This document shows positions 19,222 through 28,275 of a stretch of DNA of 36,511 nt, piece after piece. The stretch is taken from NCBI GenBank assembly GCA_903871905.1, contig CAIQIV010000200.1, forward strand, positions 1-36,511, in the 5' to 3' direction. The stretch is from an uncultured Chloroflexota bacterium (GTDB taxonomy: Bacteria > Chloroflexota > Anaerolineae > Anaerolineales > UBA4823). A model generated the notes under the pieces. That model did not search any database. It was not told the DNA's origin and saw only the letters and a program-made list of their open reading frames with translations. Positions within the stretch are counted from its first letter, which is position 1; each line of letters starts with the position of its first letter. The position numbers and the translations under genes were made by a program.

Positions 19222-20913
19222 TCAAGGGGTAGGGGTCAAAGGCACCGGAGTGGCGCGGCGCGCAACCAGGAACCAGTTCTCAATGGAATTAAACCGGTCA
19301 CCCGTGTCATACAGCGGGCCAAGGCGGACAGCTTGCACCTGGTCATCCACAGCATAGGTGTAAACCGGGAAATACAGCGGCAGGGCAGGCATCTCATTGG
19401 TAAAGCGGACCTGGAAATTGCGGTACAGCCGGGTACGCTCATCCAGGTCAATGGCAGTCCGTGCGCGCTCGAGATATTCGCTGGCCTGCCGGTCGTCCCA
19501 TCCGGAGTAATTCTGGCCATCCGTGACCTGGGTCTGATGCCAGAAAGGATAAGGGTCAGGATCAGGTAAGCGGGTCAGGTTGAGGTCAACCAGGGCTGCC
19601 TGATAATTGCGTGGTTCAAGGTAGTCCTTGACCAGCTGCTCATTGGTCACCGGTTTTAGATTTGCCCGCACCCCGACCTTCGCCCAATCTGACTGGATCA
19701 TCTGGGCAACCTGCTGGAATATGGGTGTATCCGGGAATACCAGGTCAAATTCGAGGGCAACCCCATCCTTTACGCGCACGCTGCTGCCATCTGCCGGGTA
19801 AGTGAAACCGGCTTTTTTGATCAGCTCATCGGCTGCCTGCGGGTCGTACGGCACGTGCTCAATACCCGGATAATACGCCCAGGAATCGGGCCATATGGGA
19901 CCGTCCGCTGGGATCGCCTGGCCGCCCAGCAGGCGGTCAATGATGCGCTGGCGGTTGATCCCCAGTAACAGGGCGCGGCGGATGTTCGCCTGTTGGAAAA
20001 AGGTCAGTCTGTCGTTCTGCAGATTGAGATACACATAAACCAGGCGAGGCAGCCGGGCAGTATAGGCATTGAGCTGCTGTTCGCTGAGCACCTGGGGCAG
20101 AATATCGGGCGTGGCCTGGCTTATGCCCATCACATCCCCTTTGCGGTAAGCCTCCAGGGCAGCGTTGGCATCCGGATAGTAACGCAGGACAACCTGTTCA
20201 ATAAAGGATGGCTTGCTGTAATACTTGGGATTGGTCTTGAGTACCACTCCCTGGATTTTCCCATTTTCAACCAACAGGTGGTCAAACATAAACGGCCCGC
20301 TGCCAACTGGATTGAGGTTCTGGGGAGCGTTGGCAATGTCCTGGGGAGCAATTCCTTCATACACGTGCCGGGGGAGAATACCAAAGGAAAGATAATCCAG
20401 AAATGGAGCGAACGCCTCAGGCAGATCAAAACGCACCGTTTGTGGATTCAAAGCACTGACGTTGACCTGTTTCCAAAATTCGCGCAAATCTGCCGGCAGG
20501 GGGATCTGGTCATTGCGCATCAGATCGATGGTGAAGATGACATCGTCTGCGGTAACAGGCTTGCCATCATGCCAAAGCGCATTGGGTCGCAAGGCAAAGG
20601 AATATACCTTGCCATCCTTGGAGGATGCCCAGGCCTCTGCCAGATCGCCCTGCGCCAGGCCGCGATCATCGAAACGCACCAGCGAGCTGTAGATCAGCCG
20701 GTCGACATCCCGGTCTGCTGAATTATAGTAATCCAACACCGGGTTAAAACGCACAGGCGCCCCGATCAGGCCTTCGGCATAAATACCGCCTGACGAAGGC
20801 TCTAATACCGGGGCAGAACCAGGCGTGGATACCTGCTGCTGGCTGAGCAGGATAATCGCTATCGCTGCCAGGGACAACAGGACGACCAGCAAAGGCCAGC
20901 GTAATTTTTTCAT
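19222..20913 (-). CDS. ABC transporter solute-binding protein, family 5 (peptide/nickel type)
   Basis: Extracytoplasmic ligand-binding protein of 563 residues. The N-terminus (MKKLRWPLLVVLLSLAAIAI, then ILLSQQQ) is a signal peptide or uncleaved anchor without a lipobox cysteine. The mature part carries the SBP_bac_5 pattern: LIGAPVRFNPVLDYYNSADRD, LIYSSLVRFDDRG, LAEAWASSKDGKVYSFALRP, ALWHDGKPVTADDVIFTIDL, NPVGSGPFMF, FFQQANIRRALLLGINRQRI, PDSWAYYPGIEHVPYDPQAA and LYRNFQVRFTNEMPALPLYF. Oligopeptides, dipeptides or nickel are typical ligands; which one cannot be said. No permease or ATPase gene is nearby, so it works with a transporter encoded elsewhere or has another role. It follows secG by 49 bases. 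Confidence 0.9.
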   Translation of the reverse strand: MKKLRWPLLVVLLSLAAIAIILLSQQQVSTPGSAPVLEPSSGGIYAEGLIGAPVRFNPVLDYYNSADRDVDRLIYSSLVRFDDRGLAQGDLAEAWASSKDGKVYSFALRPNALWHDGKPVTADDVIFTIDLMRNDQIPLPADLREFWKQVNVSALNPQTVRFDLPEAFAPFLDYLSFGILPRHVYEGIAPQDIANAPQNLNPVGSGPFMFDHLLVENGKIQGVVLKTNPKYYSKPSFIEQVVLRYYPDANAALEAYRKGDVMGISQATPDILPQVLSEQQLNAYTARLPRLVYVYLNLQNDRLTFFQQANIRRALLLGINRQRIIDRLLGGQAIPADGPIWPDSWAYYPGIEHVPYDPQAADELIKKAGFTYPADGSSVRVKDGVALEFDLVFPDTPIFQQVAQMIQSDWAKVGVRANLKPVTNEQLVKDYLEPRNYQAALVDLNLTRLPDPDPYPFWHQTQVTDGQNYSGWDDRQASEYLERARTAIDLDERTRLYRNFQVRFTNEMPALPLYFPVYTYAVDDQVQAVRLGPLYDTGDRFNSIENWFLVARRATPVPLTPTP

Positions 20914-20962
20914 ATCCTATCAGGCCAATCGCGGCCCGGATGGATGGAGGCGTTAGCAGGAA

Positions 20963-21187
20963 TCAGGCGGGTACGATAACCGTGGCGATGCACAGAAAAA
21001 AGAATACGACGCTCAGACCAATGGTAACGCGAAACAGGGTTTTTTCAATACCGCGGCGTGCAGTGAAGAAGCCGCCGGTATCGGCGCCTGTCAATCCGCC
21101 CAACCCGGCGCCCTTGCTCTGCAAGATGACGCTGGCAATCAGCGCAATTGACGTTATAATCAGCGCAATGTCAAAATAAATTTTCAC
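20963..21187 (-). CDS. secG: preprotein translocase subunit SecG
   Basis: Small membrane subunit of the SecYEG channel that aids SecA-driven export. The 74 residues have two hydrophobic segments (about 5-24 and 53-72) around the conserved cytoplasmic loop LQSKGAGLGGLTGADTGGFF then TARRGIEKTLFRVT. The start is GTG (21185-21187), with GGAGG five to six bases upstream on the minus strand. It is the first gene after a clear promoter. The protein downstream is itself an export substrate, though the pairing may be chance. Confidence 0.93.
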   Translation of the reverse strand: MKIYFDIALIITSIALIASVILQSKGAGLGGLTGADTGGFFTARRGIEKTLFRVTIGLSVVFFFLCIATVIVPA

Positions 21188-21233
21188 TCAAGCCTCCGAA
21201 AGAAGGATATACCAGTTTTGAAAAAGCGGGAGG

Positions 21234-21262
21234 ATTATACCTTCTGTCCCTTGATTCGTCAA
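21234..21262 (-). promoter_or_regulatory. sigma-70-type promoter of the secG unit
   Basis: On the minus strand TTGACG (forward 21257-21262) and TATAAT (forward 21234-21239) are separated by 17 bases, one mismatch from consensus overall. It lies about 45 bases upstream of the secG GTG, in the gap between secG and the divergent PHP gene. Confidence 0.85.
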
Positions 21263-21315
21263 ATCGATATCCTGAAATTCCGAGTACAACAAGCGAAAGA
21301 GTAGAGCCGCCGTTC

Positions 21316-22380
21316 ATGTACGAAGTTGTGGTCAACCTGCATATGCATACTCGCTACTCAGACGGCAACGCCGGGCACAGCGAAATCGCTGCCGCGGCGG
21401 CACGTTCCGGGCTGGATGCGGCTATCGTCACCGACCACAATGTATATGTGGAAGGTCCAGAGGATGTTTACAAGTTTGGCGACCGGCGGGTCACCCTGCT
21501 GGTTGGCGAAGAGATCCATGACCAGGCGCGCCAGCCGCAAAAGAACCACCTGCTGGTCTTTGGCACCGGGCGTGAGCTGGCGCACCTGGCACATGATCTG
21601 CCGCGGCTGCTGGAGGCGGTACGCCAGGCCGGTGGGTTGGCCTTCCTGGCGCATCCCCATGATCCTGCCGCACCGGTTTTCGGCGAAGCCGATCTCTCCT
21701 GGGAAGCCTGGCCTGCGCAGGGCATTCAAGGGATTGAGGCCTGGAATGCCATGTCCGAGTTCAAGACCCGCCTCAAGTCACGTTTGCACGGCGCCTACTA
21801 CGCCCTCAACCCACACCAGATCGCCCGCGCCCCGTTCTCAGATGTTCTCGGCAAATGGGATGAATTGCTGAATGAAGGACGCCGGCTTGCAATCGTCGGC
21901 GGATCGGATGCCCATGCCTTTCCCATGAGCATGGGACCCATCCACCGTATCATTTTTCCTTATGATTTCCACTTCCAGACCGTCAACACCCACCTGTACC
22001 TGCCCGTCCCATTGGGGGCAGATATTGAGGAGAACCGTCGACTGCTCCTGGATGCCTTAGGAAAGGGACGCGGCTTCGTGGGCTATGACCTGCCAGCTTC
22101 AACTCGGGGTTTTCGCTTCACGGCCCAGGGCCGCGACCGCACCGCCTGGATGGGTGAGGAGATCAGCGCCCAGCATGGCGTGACGCTGCAGGTGCGGCTG
22201 CCTCATCCGGTGGAGTGCCGCCTGCTGCGCAACGGAAAAGTGCTCAAGACATGGGTGCGGCGCAACACCTGCGCCCATATCACCACTGAGCCGGGCATTT
22301 TTCGCGTGGAGGCGTTCATTGATTACCTGGGTGAGTCGCGCGGCTGGATTTACTCCAATCCGATTTATGTCACCCGCTGA
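21316..22380 (+). CDS. PHP-domain metal-dependent phosphoesterase
   Basis: Cytoplasmic hydrolase of the PHP superfamily, 354 residues. The metal-ligand motifs are all present: NLHMHTRYSDGN (residues 7-18), VTDHNVY (about 39-45), GEEIH (about 66-70), LAHPHD and GGSDAHAFP. They arrange two or three divalent metals for phosphoester hydrolysis. The C-terminal 110 residues form an additional beta-rich domain (GFRFTAQGRDRTAWMGEEIS ... RVEAFIDYLGESRGWIYSNP) often seen at the end of stand-alone PHP proteins. The substrate is unknown; nucleotides, oligoribonucleotides and histidinol phosphate are known substrates of relatives. The ATG lacks a good ribosome site. It begins the plus-strand run with uvrB. 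Confidence 0.87.
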   Translation: MYEVVVNLHMHTRYSDGNAGHSEIAAAAARSGLDAAIVTDHNVYVEGPEDVYKFGDRRVTLLVGEEIHDQARQPQKNHLLVFGTGRELAHLAHDLPRLLEAVRQAGGLAFLAHPHDPAAPVFGEADLSWEAWPAQGIQGIEAWNAMSEFKTRLKSRLHGAYYALNPHQIARAPFSDVLGKWDELLNEGRRLAIVGGSDAHAFPMSMGPIHRIIFPYDFHFQTVNTHLYLPVPLGADIEENRRLLLDALGKGRGFVGYDLPASTRGFRFTAQGRDRTAWMGEEISAQHGVTLQVRLPHPVECRLLRNGKVLKTWVRRNTCAHITTEPGIFRVEAFIDYLGESRGWIYSNPIYVTR

Positions 22381-22406
22381 ATTCTTACCAGGTAATGGAG
22401 TTGAGA

Positions 22407-23117
22407 ATGAACGGTAAATATTTCCCCCTGTTAATCCTATCCATCACTTTGTTCCTGAGTGCCTCCTTCTGCCGGGCGGTCATCCCCGAAGACCAGGAAA
22501 ACACCTCCGAGCCCAGCCAAAGAGAGCTGGGGTTAGCCGCCACGCTGGAATCCCTGCAGGCCACACAAACCTCCCAGGCTGAGGCGCTCAACCAGGTCAT
22601 GCTGACACCGCTGCCTGTCGAGGCCACCCCCATGCAGGTGCCCCTGGAAACGGTCACCCCTCCACCAGCTGAGTGGGCCACCCAGGTCATCCCCACCGAA
22701 TTCCTGCCGCTGGAGACACCCACCAGCCCGGCGATCGATGAGCCCACACCAGAAGGCACTGGCAGCATCTCCGGCCGTCTGGGCTTTCCCGGCGAAGTTG
22801 TGCCCGACCTGCAGATCGTTGTCTTTGATGATCCAACGCGCCAGACGTATTACATCGACATAGAAGGCGGGAACGTCAGGACCTACAAGATGTGGGGACT
22901 GCCGCCTGGCCGGTATACAGTATTTGCCTATGACAATACCACCGGGCAGGCAGGTGGATTCACCCAGGCTGTACTGTGCGGCTTGAACGCCCAATGCACC
23001 GATCACACCCCGGTCGTGATCGAAGTGGTTGCTGGCCAAGACACCGCCAACGTGGACCTGACCGATTGGTATGCACCGCCGGGAGTCTTTCCCAATAACC
23101 CTAACGCCCCCCAGTGA
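22407..23117 (+). CDS. exported protein with Pro/Thr-rich linker, unknown function
   Basis: Secreted or surface-anchored protein of 236 residues. The N-terminus ([19 protein letters not shown]) is a signal peptide; Cys might act as a lipid anchor but the residue before it is Phe, so the lipobox is poor. Residues about 30-110 are rich in Pro, Thr and Glu, a typical extracellular spacer. The C-terminal half looks like a small beta-sandwich: [35 protein letters not shown] and [20 protein letters not shown], resembling carboxypeptidase-regulatory-like or Cna-B-like folds. The ATG at 22407 has GGAG six bases upstream; ATG 22395 is an alternative. It precedes uvrB by seven bases, perhaps in one transcript. 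Confidence 0.75.
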   Translation: MNGKYFPLLILSITLFLSASFCRAVIPEDQENTSEPSQRELGLAATLESLQATQTSQAEALNQVMLTPLPVEATPMQVPLETVTPPPAEWATQVIPTEFLPLETPTSPAIDEPTPEGTGSISGRLGFPGEVVPDLQIVVFDDPTRQTYYIDIEGGNVRTYKMWGLPPGRYTVFAYDNTTGQAGGFTQAVLCGLNAQCTDHTPVVIEVVAGQDTANVDLTDWYAPPGVFPNNPNAPQ

Positions 23118-23124
23118 GACCGAA

Positions 23125-25161
23125 ATGAACTTTAAGCTACACGCTCCCTTCCAACCCACCGGCGACCAGCCAGAAGCGATCCGGCAGCTGGTTGCGGGCA
23201 TCCAATCCCAGTATAACCACCAGGTGCTGTTGGGTGCAACGGGTACTGGCAAGACTTTCACCATCGCCTCGGTGATTGCCCAGGCCAATATGCCGGCGTT
23301 GGTGATGGCTCATAATAAGACGCTTGCCGCCCAACTCTATGCTGAATTCCGTGAATTCTTCCCGGAGAACGCGGTCGAATACTTCGTTTCCTACTATGAC
23401 TACTACCAGCCAGAAGCATACGTTCCGCGCCATGATTTATATATTGAGAAAGAAAGTGAGATTAATGAAGAAATCGAGCGCCTGCGCCTGGCAGCGACCA
23501 CGGCACTCATGTCCCGCCGGGATGTGGTGATCGTCGCTTCGGTGTCCTGCATCTATGGCATCGGCAACCCGGAGGAATACGGCAAAGCGATGATCAACCT
23601 GGAAAAGGACAAGATCTTCCGCCGTAATGCCCTGCTGCGCCTGCTTGTGGAAGGACAGTATGAGCGCAACGATGTCGAACTGCGTTCGGGTACCTTCCGC
23701 GTGCGCGGCGACAGCCTGGATGTGATCCCGGCTTACCAGGATCGCATCGGCTACCGGGTTACCTTCTTTGGAGATGAGGTAGAGCGCCTGGTGGAGTTTG
23801 ACAGCGTCACCGGCGAGCTCCACCGTGAGCTGGATTCGGTACAAATTTATCCGGCCAAGCACTATATCACCGAAAGCGATAAAGTCAAACAGGCCCTGGT
23901 GGATATCGAAGCCGAGTTGGAGAGCCGGCTGGCGGAGTTGAAATCCCAGGACCGCCTGCTGGAGGCGCAGCGCCTGGAGCAGCGCACGCATTATGACCTG
24001 GAAATGCTGCGCGAGGTCGGGTACTGCTCCGGCATCGAGAATTACTCGCGCCACCTGGACCAGCGCCCGGTGGGCTCAGCCCCCTGGACATTAATGGAGT
24101 TCTTGCCCAGCGACTACCTGCTGGTGCTGGATGAATCGCACATGACCGTGCCGCAGATCCGCGGTATGTATAACGGCGACCGCTCGCGCAAAGGAACCCT
24201 GGTGGAATACGGCTTTCGCCTGCCTTCAGCGATGGATAACCGCCCGCTCAAGTTCAGCGAGTTTGAAGAGCGCATGGGATATACTATTTACACTTCAGCC
24301 ACGCCCGGGCCATACGAAATGAAGCAAGCCGACCAGGTCGTGGAACAGATCATCCGGCCAACCGGCCTGGTAGACCCCGAGGTCGAGGTGCGCCCGATCG
24401 CCGGGCAGGTGGATGACCTGATCGGCGAGATCCGCAAGCGGGTAGAGGTCGGGCAGCGCACCCTGGTTACCACCCTGACCAAGCGCATGGCCGAAAAACT
24501 GGCGGATTACTTGTTGGAACTGGGGATCAAGGTACATTACTTGCACTCAGAAATTGACACCCTGGAACGCGTGGGCATCCTGCGCGACCTGCGCCTGGGT
24601 GTATTTGATGTGGTGGTAGGCATCAACCTGCTGCGCGAAGGGCTGGATCTGCCAGAAGTATCGTTGGTTGCCATCCTGGATGCTGACAAGGAAGGCTTCC
24701 TGCGCTCTGACACTGCCTTGATCCAGACTATCGGCCGTGCCGCTCGTCATATAGATGGAAAGGTGATCATGTATGCGGACACCATGACGGGCTCCATGAC
24801 CCGGGCTATCGATGAAACCAACCGCCGGCGCGCCAAGCAGATGGAGTACAACGAAGAGCATGGGATCCATCCCGTGAGCGTCTTCAAAGCAGTGCGCGAC
24901 CTTACCGACCAGCTCTCGGTGAAAGCGGTGACTGAGCCGCGCGGTGAGTATCGCGCCCGCGGCGCAGGAGCATTAGAGCAAAACGAGATTCGCAAGGTGA
25001 TCAACGAATTGGAAAAACAGATGAAAGATTCCGCTCGCAACCTGGAGTTTGAAAAAGCTGCCGTCCTGCGCGACCAGATCTACGAGTTGCGCAAAATACT
25101 AGCCGAAGAATCCAGGCTACCACCCTGGGAAAAAGTTCGCTTGCTCTCCGGTGAGGAATAG
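23125..25161 (+). CDS. uvrB: excinuclease ABC subunit B
   Basis: DNA helicase-like damage-verification subunit of nucleotide excision repair, acting with UvrA and UvrC. The 678 residues carry Walker A GATGTGKT (37-44) and the beta-hairpin region [27 protein letters not shown], the DESH box ([20 protein letters not shown]), [20 protein letters not shown] and motif [11 protein letters not shown] follow. The C-terminal UVR motif ([19 protein letters not shown]) binds UvrC. Length is normal. The ATG at 23125 gives the standard [19 protein letters not shown] start; an upstream ATG at 23071 lies inside the previous gene. No uvrA or uvrC is in the window. Confidence 0.97.
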   Translation: MNFKLHAPFQPTGDQPEAIRQLVAGIQSQYNHQVLLGATGTGKTFTIASVIAQANMPALVMAHNKTLAAQLYAEFREFFPENAVEYFVSYYDYYQPEAYVPRHDLYIEKESEINEEIERLRLAATTALMSRRDVVIVASVSCIYGIGNPEEYGKAMINLEKDKIFRRNALLRLLVEGQYERNDVELRSGTFRVRGDSLDVIPAYQDRIGYRVTFFGDEVERLVEFDSVTGELHRELDSVQIYPAKHYITESDKVKQALVDIEAELESRLAELKSQDRLLEAQRLEQRTHYDLEMLREVGYCSGIENYSRHLDQRPVGSAPWTLMEFLPSDYLLVLDESHMTVPQIRGMYNGDRSRKGTLVEYGFRLPSAMDNRPLKFSEFEERMGYTIYTSATPGPYEMKQADQVVEQIIRPTGLVDPEVEVRPIAGQVDDLIGEIRKRVEVGQRTLVTTLTKRMAEKLADYLLELGIKVHYLHSEIDTLERVGILRDLRLGVFDVVVGINLLREGLDLPEVSLVAILDADKEGFLRSDTALIQTIGRAARHIDGKVIMYADTMTGSMTRAIDETNRRRAKQMEYNEEHGIHPVSVFKAVRDLTDQLSVKAVTEPRGEYRARGAGALEQNEIRKVINELEKQMKDSARNLEFEKAAVLRDQIYELRKILAEESRLPPWEKVRLLSGEE

Positions 25162-25163
25162 GT

Positions 25164-27053
25164 GTGAACGAATTGGGCCTACTGAAGGATTTATCAGGCA
25201 GGCTGCCTGGCATGACCTACCGCGGCCGCGCAGACATCGAGCGGACTATGGAGTATCTCAGCAGCGAGTGTTCCAGCCTGACCGGTTACCCTCCAGAGGA
25301 CCTGCAGGTTAACTGCAAAACCAGCTATGCATCTCTGATCCACGAAGACGATCGCCAGCGAGTGTGGGCGCAGATCCAGAGCAGCCTTCAAAAGAATCAG
25401 CTTTTCCAGGTGGCTTACCGCATGCACACCGCCCAGGGGGAAGAAAAATGGGTGTGGGAACAGGGCAGGCTGGCGTCTGTTTCAGACACCGGGGTAAAAA
25501 TCCTGGAAGGGTTTATCACCGATATTTCAGCACTGGTGGCCTCGGAAAAACGGTTAGTGGAAGCAGAATTGACACTGCGCCAGGGAGAGGAAAATTTCCG
25601 CAAGATTTTCGAGGCCAATCCTATCCCCATGCTGCTCTCACGCCAGTCCGATTCGCAGTTCCTACAGGCTAACCAGGCACTCTTTGACCTGATCGGCCTG
25701 CAACAAGCCGGGCTGCCTCTGCCCAAAGCCTTGGATTTCTACGCCAATCCGCACGACAGGCAAAATATTCTGGATATGCTGCTCAGCCAGGGCAAGGTGC
25801 AAGGCCAGGTTATGGAGTTCAAGAAGATAAATGGCGAGAACTTCTGGGGATTGGTTAATGTGCTTCCGGTGCGCTTTTTCGATGACAACTGCCTGCTGGT
25901 CTGCCTGATCGATATCTCTTCGCAGCGCGAGATCGAGGAGAGGCTGGCAGAAGCCAACGAGCAGATGGAGGAGGCTGTGATGCGCGCCAACGAGTTTGCC
26001 ATCCTGGCCGAATCCCGGGCTGACGAGAATCTGCGCCGCGCCGAACAAATGACCACCCTGTATAAGATTGGTTTATCCCTGACCCAGGGTCTTGATCTGA
26101 ATCAAACGTTGATGGAACTCTATGAGCAAAGCCGCAGCGTGGTGCATGCCGATACATTCTACGTGGCTCTGCTGGATGATACAGGAGAAAAAGTCTCTTT
26201 TCCCATTTTCGTGGACAACGGCAAATATGTAAAAATGGAAGCGGTGAATATTTTTTCATCCCGCAACCTGACCCGCGAGGTCATCGAGAGCCGATCAATC
26301 CTTTTCCTGAACGACCGCACCGACCCGGATACCCAGGTCATTCATCCTTCCATGCAGCTGGGCGAGCACATCACCCGCACGTACGTCGGCCTGCCATTGG
26401 TGCTGCACGACCTGGTCATTGGGGTGATCTCGGTGCAGAGCTTACAACCCAACGCCTTCAGTGAAGATGAGATCATGCTCCTGGAGACCATGGCCACCCA
26501 GGCCGCCATTGCCATCGCAAACGCCCGCCTGTTTGACGAGACACAGCGCCTGGCGATTACCGACTCCCTGACCGGTTTATTCACCCGCCGTCATATGCTG
26601 GACCTGGCGCGCAAGGAATATGCCCGGGCACAACGCTACAGGCATCCATTCGCTGTTGTCTTCCTGGATATCGACCATTTCAAGCACGTCAATGATGCAT
26701 ATGGGCACGCCGCTGGTGATACAGTGCTGACCGCAGTAGCCCAGACGTGCCTGGACAATGTGCGTCAAATGGATATCCTGGGACGCTTTGGCGGTGAAGA
26801 GATCATGCTCCTGCTTCCAGATACCAGCCTGGAGAATTCTGTCGTGGTGGCAAATCGCCTGCGCCAGGGGATCGCCAGCACACCGGTACAAACGGAACAG
26901 GGTCCTGTATCCGTCACGGTCAGCATCGGTGTAGCCGCGTTGGACGATACATGCGACCGGCTGGAGACGTTGATCGAGCGCAGCGATCAGGCCATGTATT
27001 CTGCCAAGCGCCAGGGCCGCAACCGGGTGATCATCTGGCAGCCCAGTCCCTAA
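25164..27053 (+). CDS. PAS-PAS-GAF-GGDEF diguanylate cyclase
   Basis: Cytoplasmic signalling enzyme of 629 residues expected to make cyclic di-GMP. Domain order: PAS with PAC-like end (about 25-130; SSECSSLTGYPPEDLQ, GFITDISALV), second PAS (about 143-265; NFRKIFEANPIPMLL, LVCLIDISSQREIEE), a coiled coil to about 300, GAF (about 310-455; FYVALLDDTGEKVSFPIF, YVGLPLVLHDLVIGVISVQS) and GGDEF (465-625; TDSLTGLFTRRHMLDLA). The active site is GGEE at 543-546. The inhibitory site RQMD at 534-537 is exactly five residues before it, so it looks catalytically active and product-inhibited. There is no membrane segment, so the signal is sensed inside the cell. The GTG start is two bases after the uvrB stop. 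Confidence 0.93.
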   Translation: MNELGLLKDLSGRLPGMTYRGRADIERTMEYLSSECSSLTGYPPEDLQVNCKTSYASLIHEDDRQRVWAQIQSSLQKNQLFQVAYRMHTAQGEEKWVWEQGRLASVSDTGVKILEGFITDISALVASEKRLVEAELTLRQGEENFRKIFEANPIPMLLSRQSDSQFLQANQALFDLIGLQQAGLPLPKALDFYANPHDRQNILDMLLSQGKVQGQVMEFKKINGENFWGLVNVLPVRFFDDNCLLVCLIDISSQREIEERLAEANEQMEEAVMRANEFAILAESRADENLRRAEQMTTLYKIGLSLTQGLDLNQTLMELYEQSRSVVHADTFYVALLDDTGEKVSFPIFVDNGKYVKMEAVNIFSSRNLTREVIESRSILFLNDRTDPDTQVIHPSMQLGEHITRTYVGLPLVLHDLVIGVISVQSLQPNAFSEDEIMLLETMATQAAIAIANARLFDETQRLAITDSLTGLFTRRHMLDLARKEYARAQRYRHPFAVVFLDIDHFKHVNDAYGHAAGDTVLTAVAQTCLDNVRQMDILGRFGGEEIMLLLPDTSLENSVVVANRLRQGIASTPVQTEQGPVSVTVSIGVAALDDTCDRLETLIERSDQAMYSAKRQGRNRVIIWQPSP

Positions 27054-27074
27054 AAATGATTGCAATGGTGAAAA

Positions 27075-27908
27075 TCAGTGCTGGCGCGAGATAATCTCAT
27101 CCAATCGCGCCCGGATTTCGTCCAGGTCTTTTAGATAAGCCGCTTCCCGTTCATCCAGCAAATGCTGTAAGTCAATCAGCTGGCGGCGCAGGGAAACCTC
27201 CTGGTCCTCTGCAGGTACTGAGCGCCAGGGAATGGGTACCGGTCGATTCGGGCTGCGCGGCCGGCGAAACCAGTCCGCCAGGAAGCTGGTGAGCGCGCTG
27301 AATATCCCGACTCCAGCCGTCATCAAGAACAGGCCAACTATGCGGCCGCTGTTCGTGACCGGGTAGTAATCCCCATACCCCACCGTGGCAACGGTAACCG
27401 CAGACCACCACAAGGCCTCCGAGCCGGTGTGAATGTTAGCAAAAGGATCCCCACTCTCGGCATGCAGAACGGAGATCGCCGCCGTTTCAAAAACCAACAC
27501 CACCACAAACAGGACAGTGAGCAAGGTGCTCTGGGCGCGGCGCTCAACCACCATTTTACCCACCAGCTCAAGGTCGGCGCGCCGCAGTTCGCGGTTGACC
27601 AGCACCAGGCGGACCAGGCGCGCCACGCGCAGCAGCGGCAGCGGCAGGCTGCCAACAAAATCCAACCATCCGTAGAACGTGAACAAGAAACGGCGTTTGT
27701 CCCTGGCCCGCGCCAGATTTACAAGGAAATCCAACATCAGAACGAAGCAGATCCCATTATCAATAATCTGCACCACCTGCCGGGTAGCCGCGTCCAACTG
27801 GGTCAGCAAGAGCACCGAGTTGATCAAAGACAGCAAAGTTAGCAGCAGGATAAAATTCGCATAGTTTGCGTTGATCACAATCTGCCTTTGTTCATTTTTC
27901 TCAATCAT
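27075..27908 (-). CDS. voltage-gated-like potassium channel
   Basis: Six-helix ion channel subunit of 277 residues, in the cytoplasmic membrane. Membrane segments lie at about 17-38, 45-66, 75-93 and a short S4-like helix 92-108 with regularly spaced arginines (R94, R97, R100). S5 is at 127-150, the pore helix and selectivity filter TVGYGD at 168-180, and S6 at 188-213. The GYGD filter marks K+ selectivity. The C-terminal tail (about 234-277) is a predicted coiled coil (LRRQLIDLQHLLDEREAAYL) that could hold the tetramer together, as in other bacterial channels; no RCK/TrkA domain is present. The ATG at 27908 has GGGAGG upstream. It converges with the diguanylate cyclase gene with 21 bases between and no obvious terminator. 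Confidence 0.93.
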   Translation of the reverse strand: MIEKNEQRQIVINANYANFILLLTLLSLINSVLLLTQLDAATRQVVQIIDNGICFVLMLDFLVNLARARDKRRFLFTFYGWLDFVGSLPLPLLRVARLVRLVLVNRELRRADLELVGKMVVERRAQSTLLTVLFVVVLVFETAAISVLHAESGDPFANIHTGSEALWWSAVTVATVGYGDYYPVTNSGRIVGLFLMTAGVGIFSALTSFLADWFRRPRSPNRPVPIPWRSVPAEDQEVSLRRQLIDLQHLLDEREAAYLKDLDEIRARLDEIISRQH

Positions 27909-27954
27909 GCCTACCTGCCTCCCAGGCCGTGGTCTTACCCCACTGCCTATTAGT

Positions 27955-28275
27955 TCAGAATAGATAATCTAACAGATAGAGAACAATCATGCCAATTGCA
28001 ATGGTGAGCAGCACGCTGCGGGTGCGCCAGGCTACCAGGGCAGCAATCAACCCGGCTCCCAGGCGGGGGTTTGCCAGGGGAGAAAGAACCAGCTGACCCT
28101 GGCGCATGAATAATTCCGGGAAGATAATTGCGGTGAGCACGGCGGGAGGCACATAACGCAGGGCGCGGGTCAGCACTTCAGGGGGCTGCCAATGCTGCCA
28201 GAGAAGAAAAAAAGACAGCCGGACGGCAAAGGTCAGCGCTCCAGCAGCGCAGATGATTACCCAGATCGCTTCCAT
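27955..28275 (-). CDS. azlD: AzlD family subunit of branched-chain amino acid exporter
   Basis: Small membrane partner of AzlC, 106 residues with three to four hydrophobic segments. AzlD pattern: LTFAVRLSFFLLWQHWQPPE then VLTRALRYVPPAVLTAIIFP, followed by NPRLGAGLIAALVAWRTRSV and LLTIAIGMIVLYLLDYLF. Together the pair resembles BrnFE/AzlCD exporters of leucine, isoleucine, valine and sometimes methionine. Its ATG lies inside the end of azlC (19-base overlap), so the two are translated together. Confidence 0.92.
   Translation of the reverse strand: MEAIWVIICAAGALTFAVRLSFFLLWQHWQPPEVLTRALRYVPPAVLTAIIFPELFMRQGQLVLSPLANPRLGAGLIAALVAWRTRSVLLTIAIGMIVLYLLDYLF

Noticed and set aside
19993-20721. 242-residue plus-strand frame opposite the solute-binding protein
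   Set aside because: Opposite a clear SBP family-5 gene; no motif or start signal.
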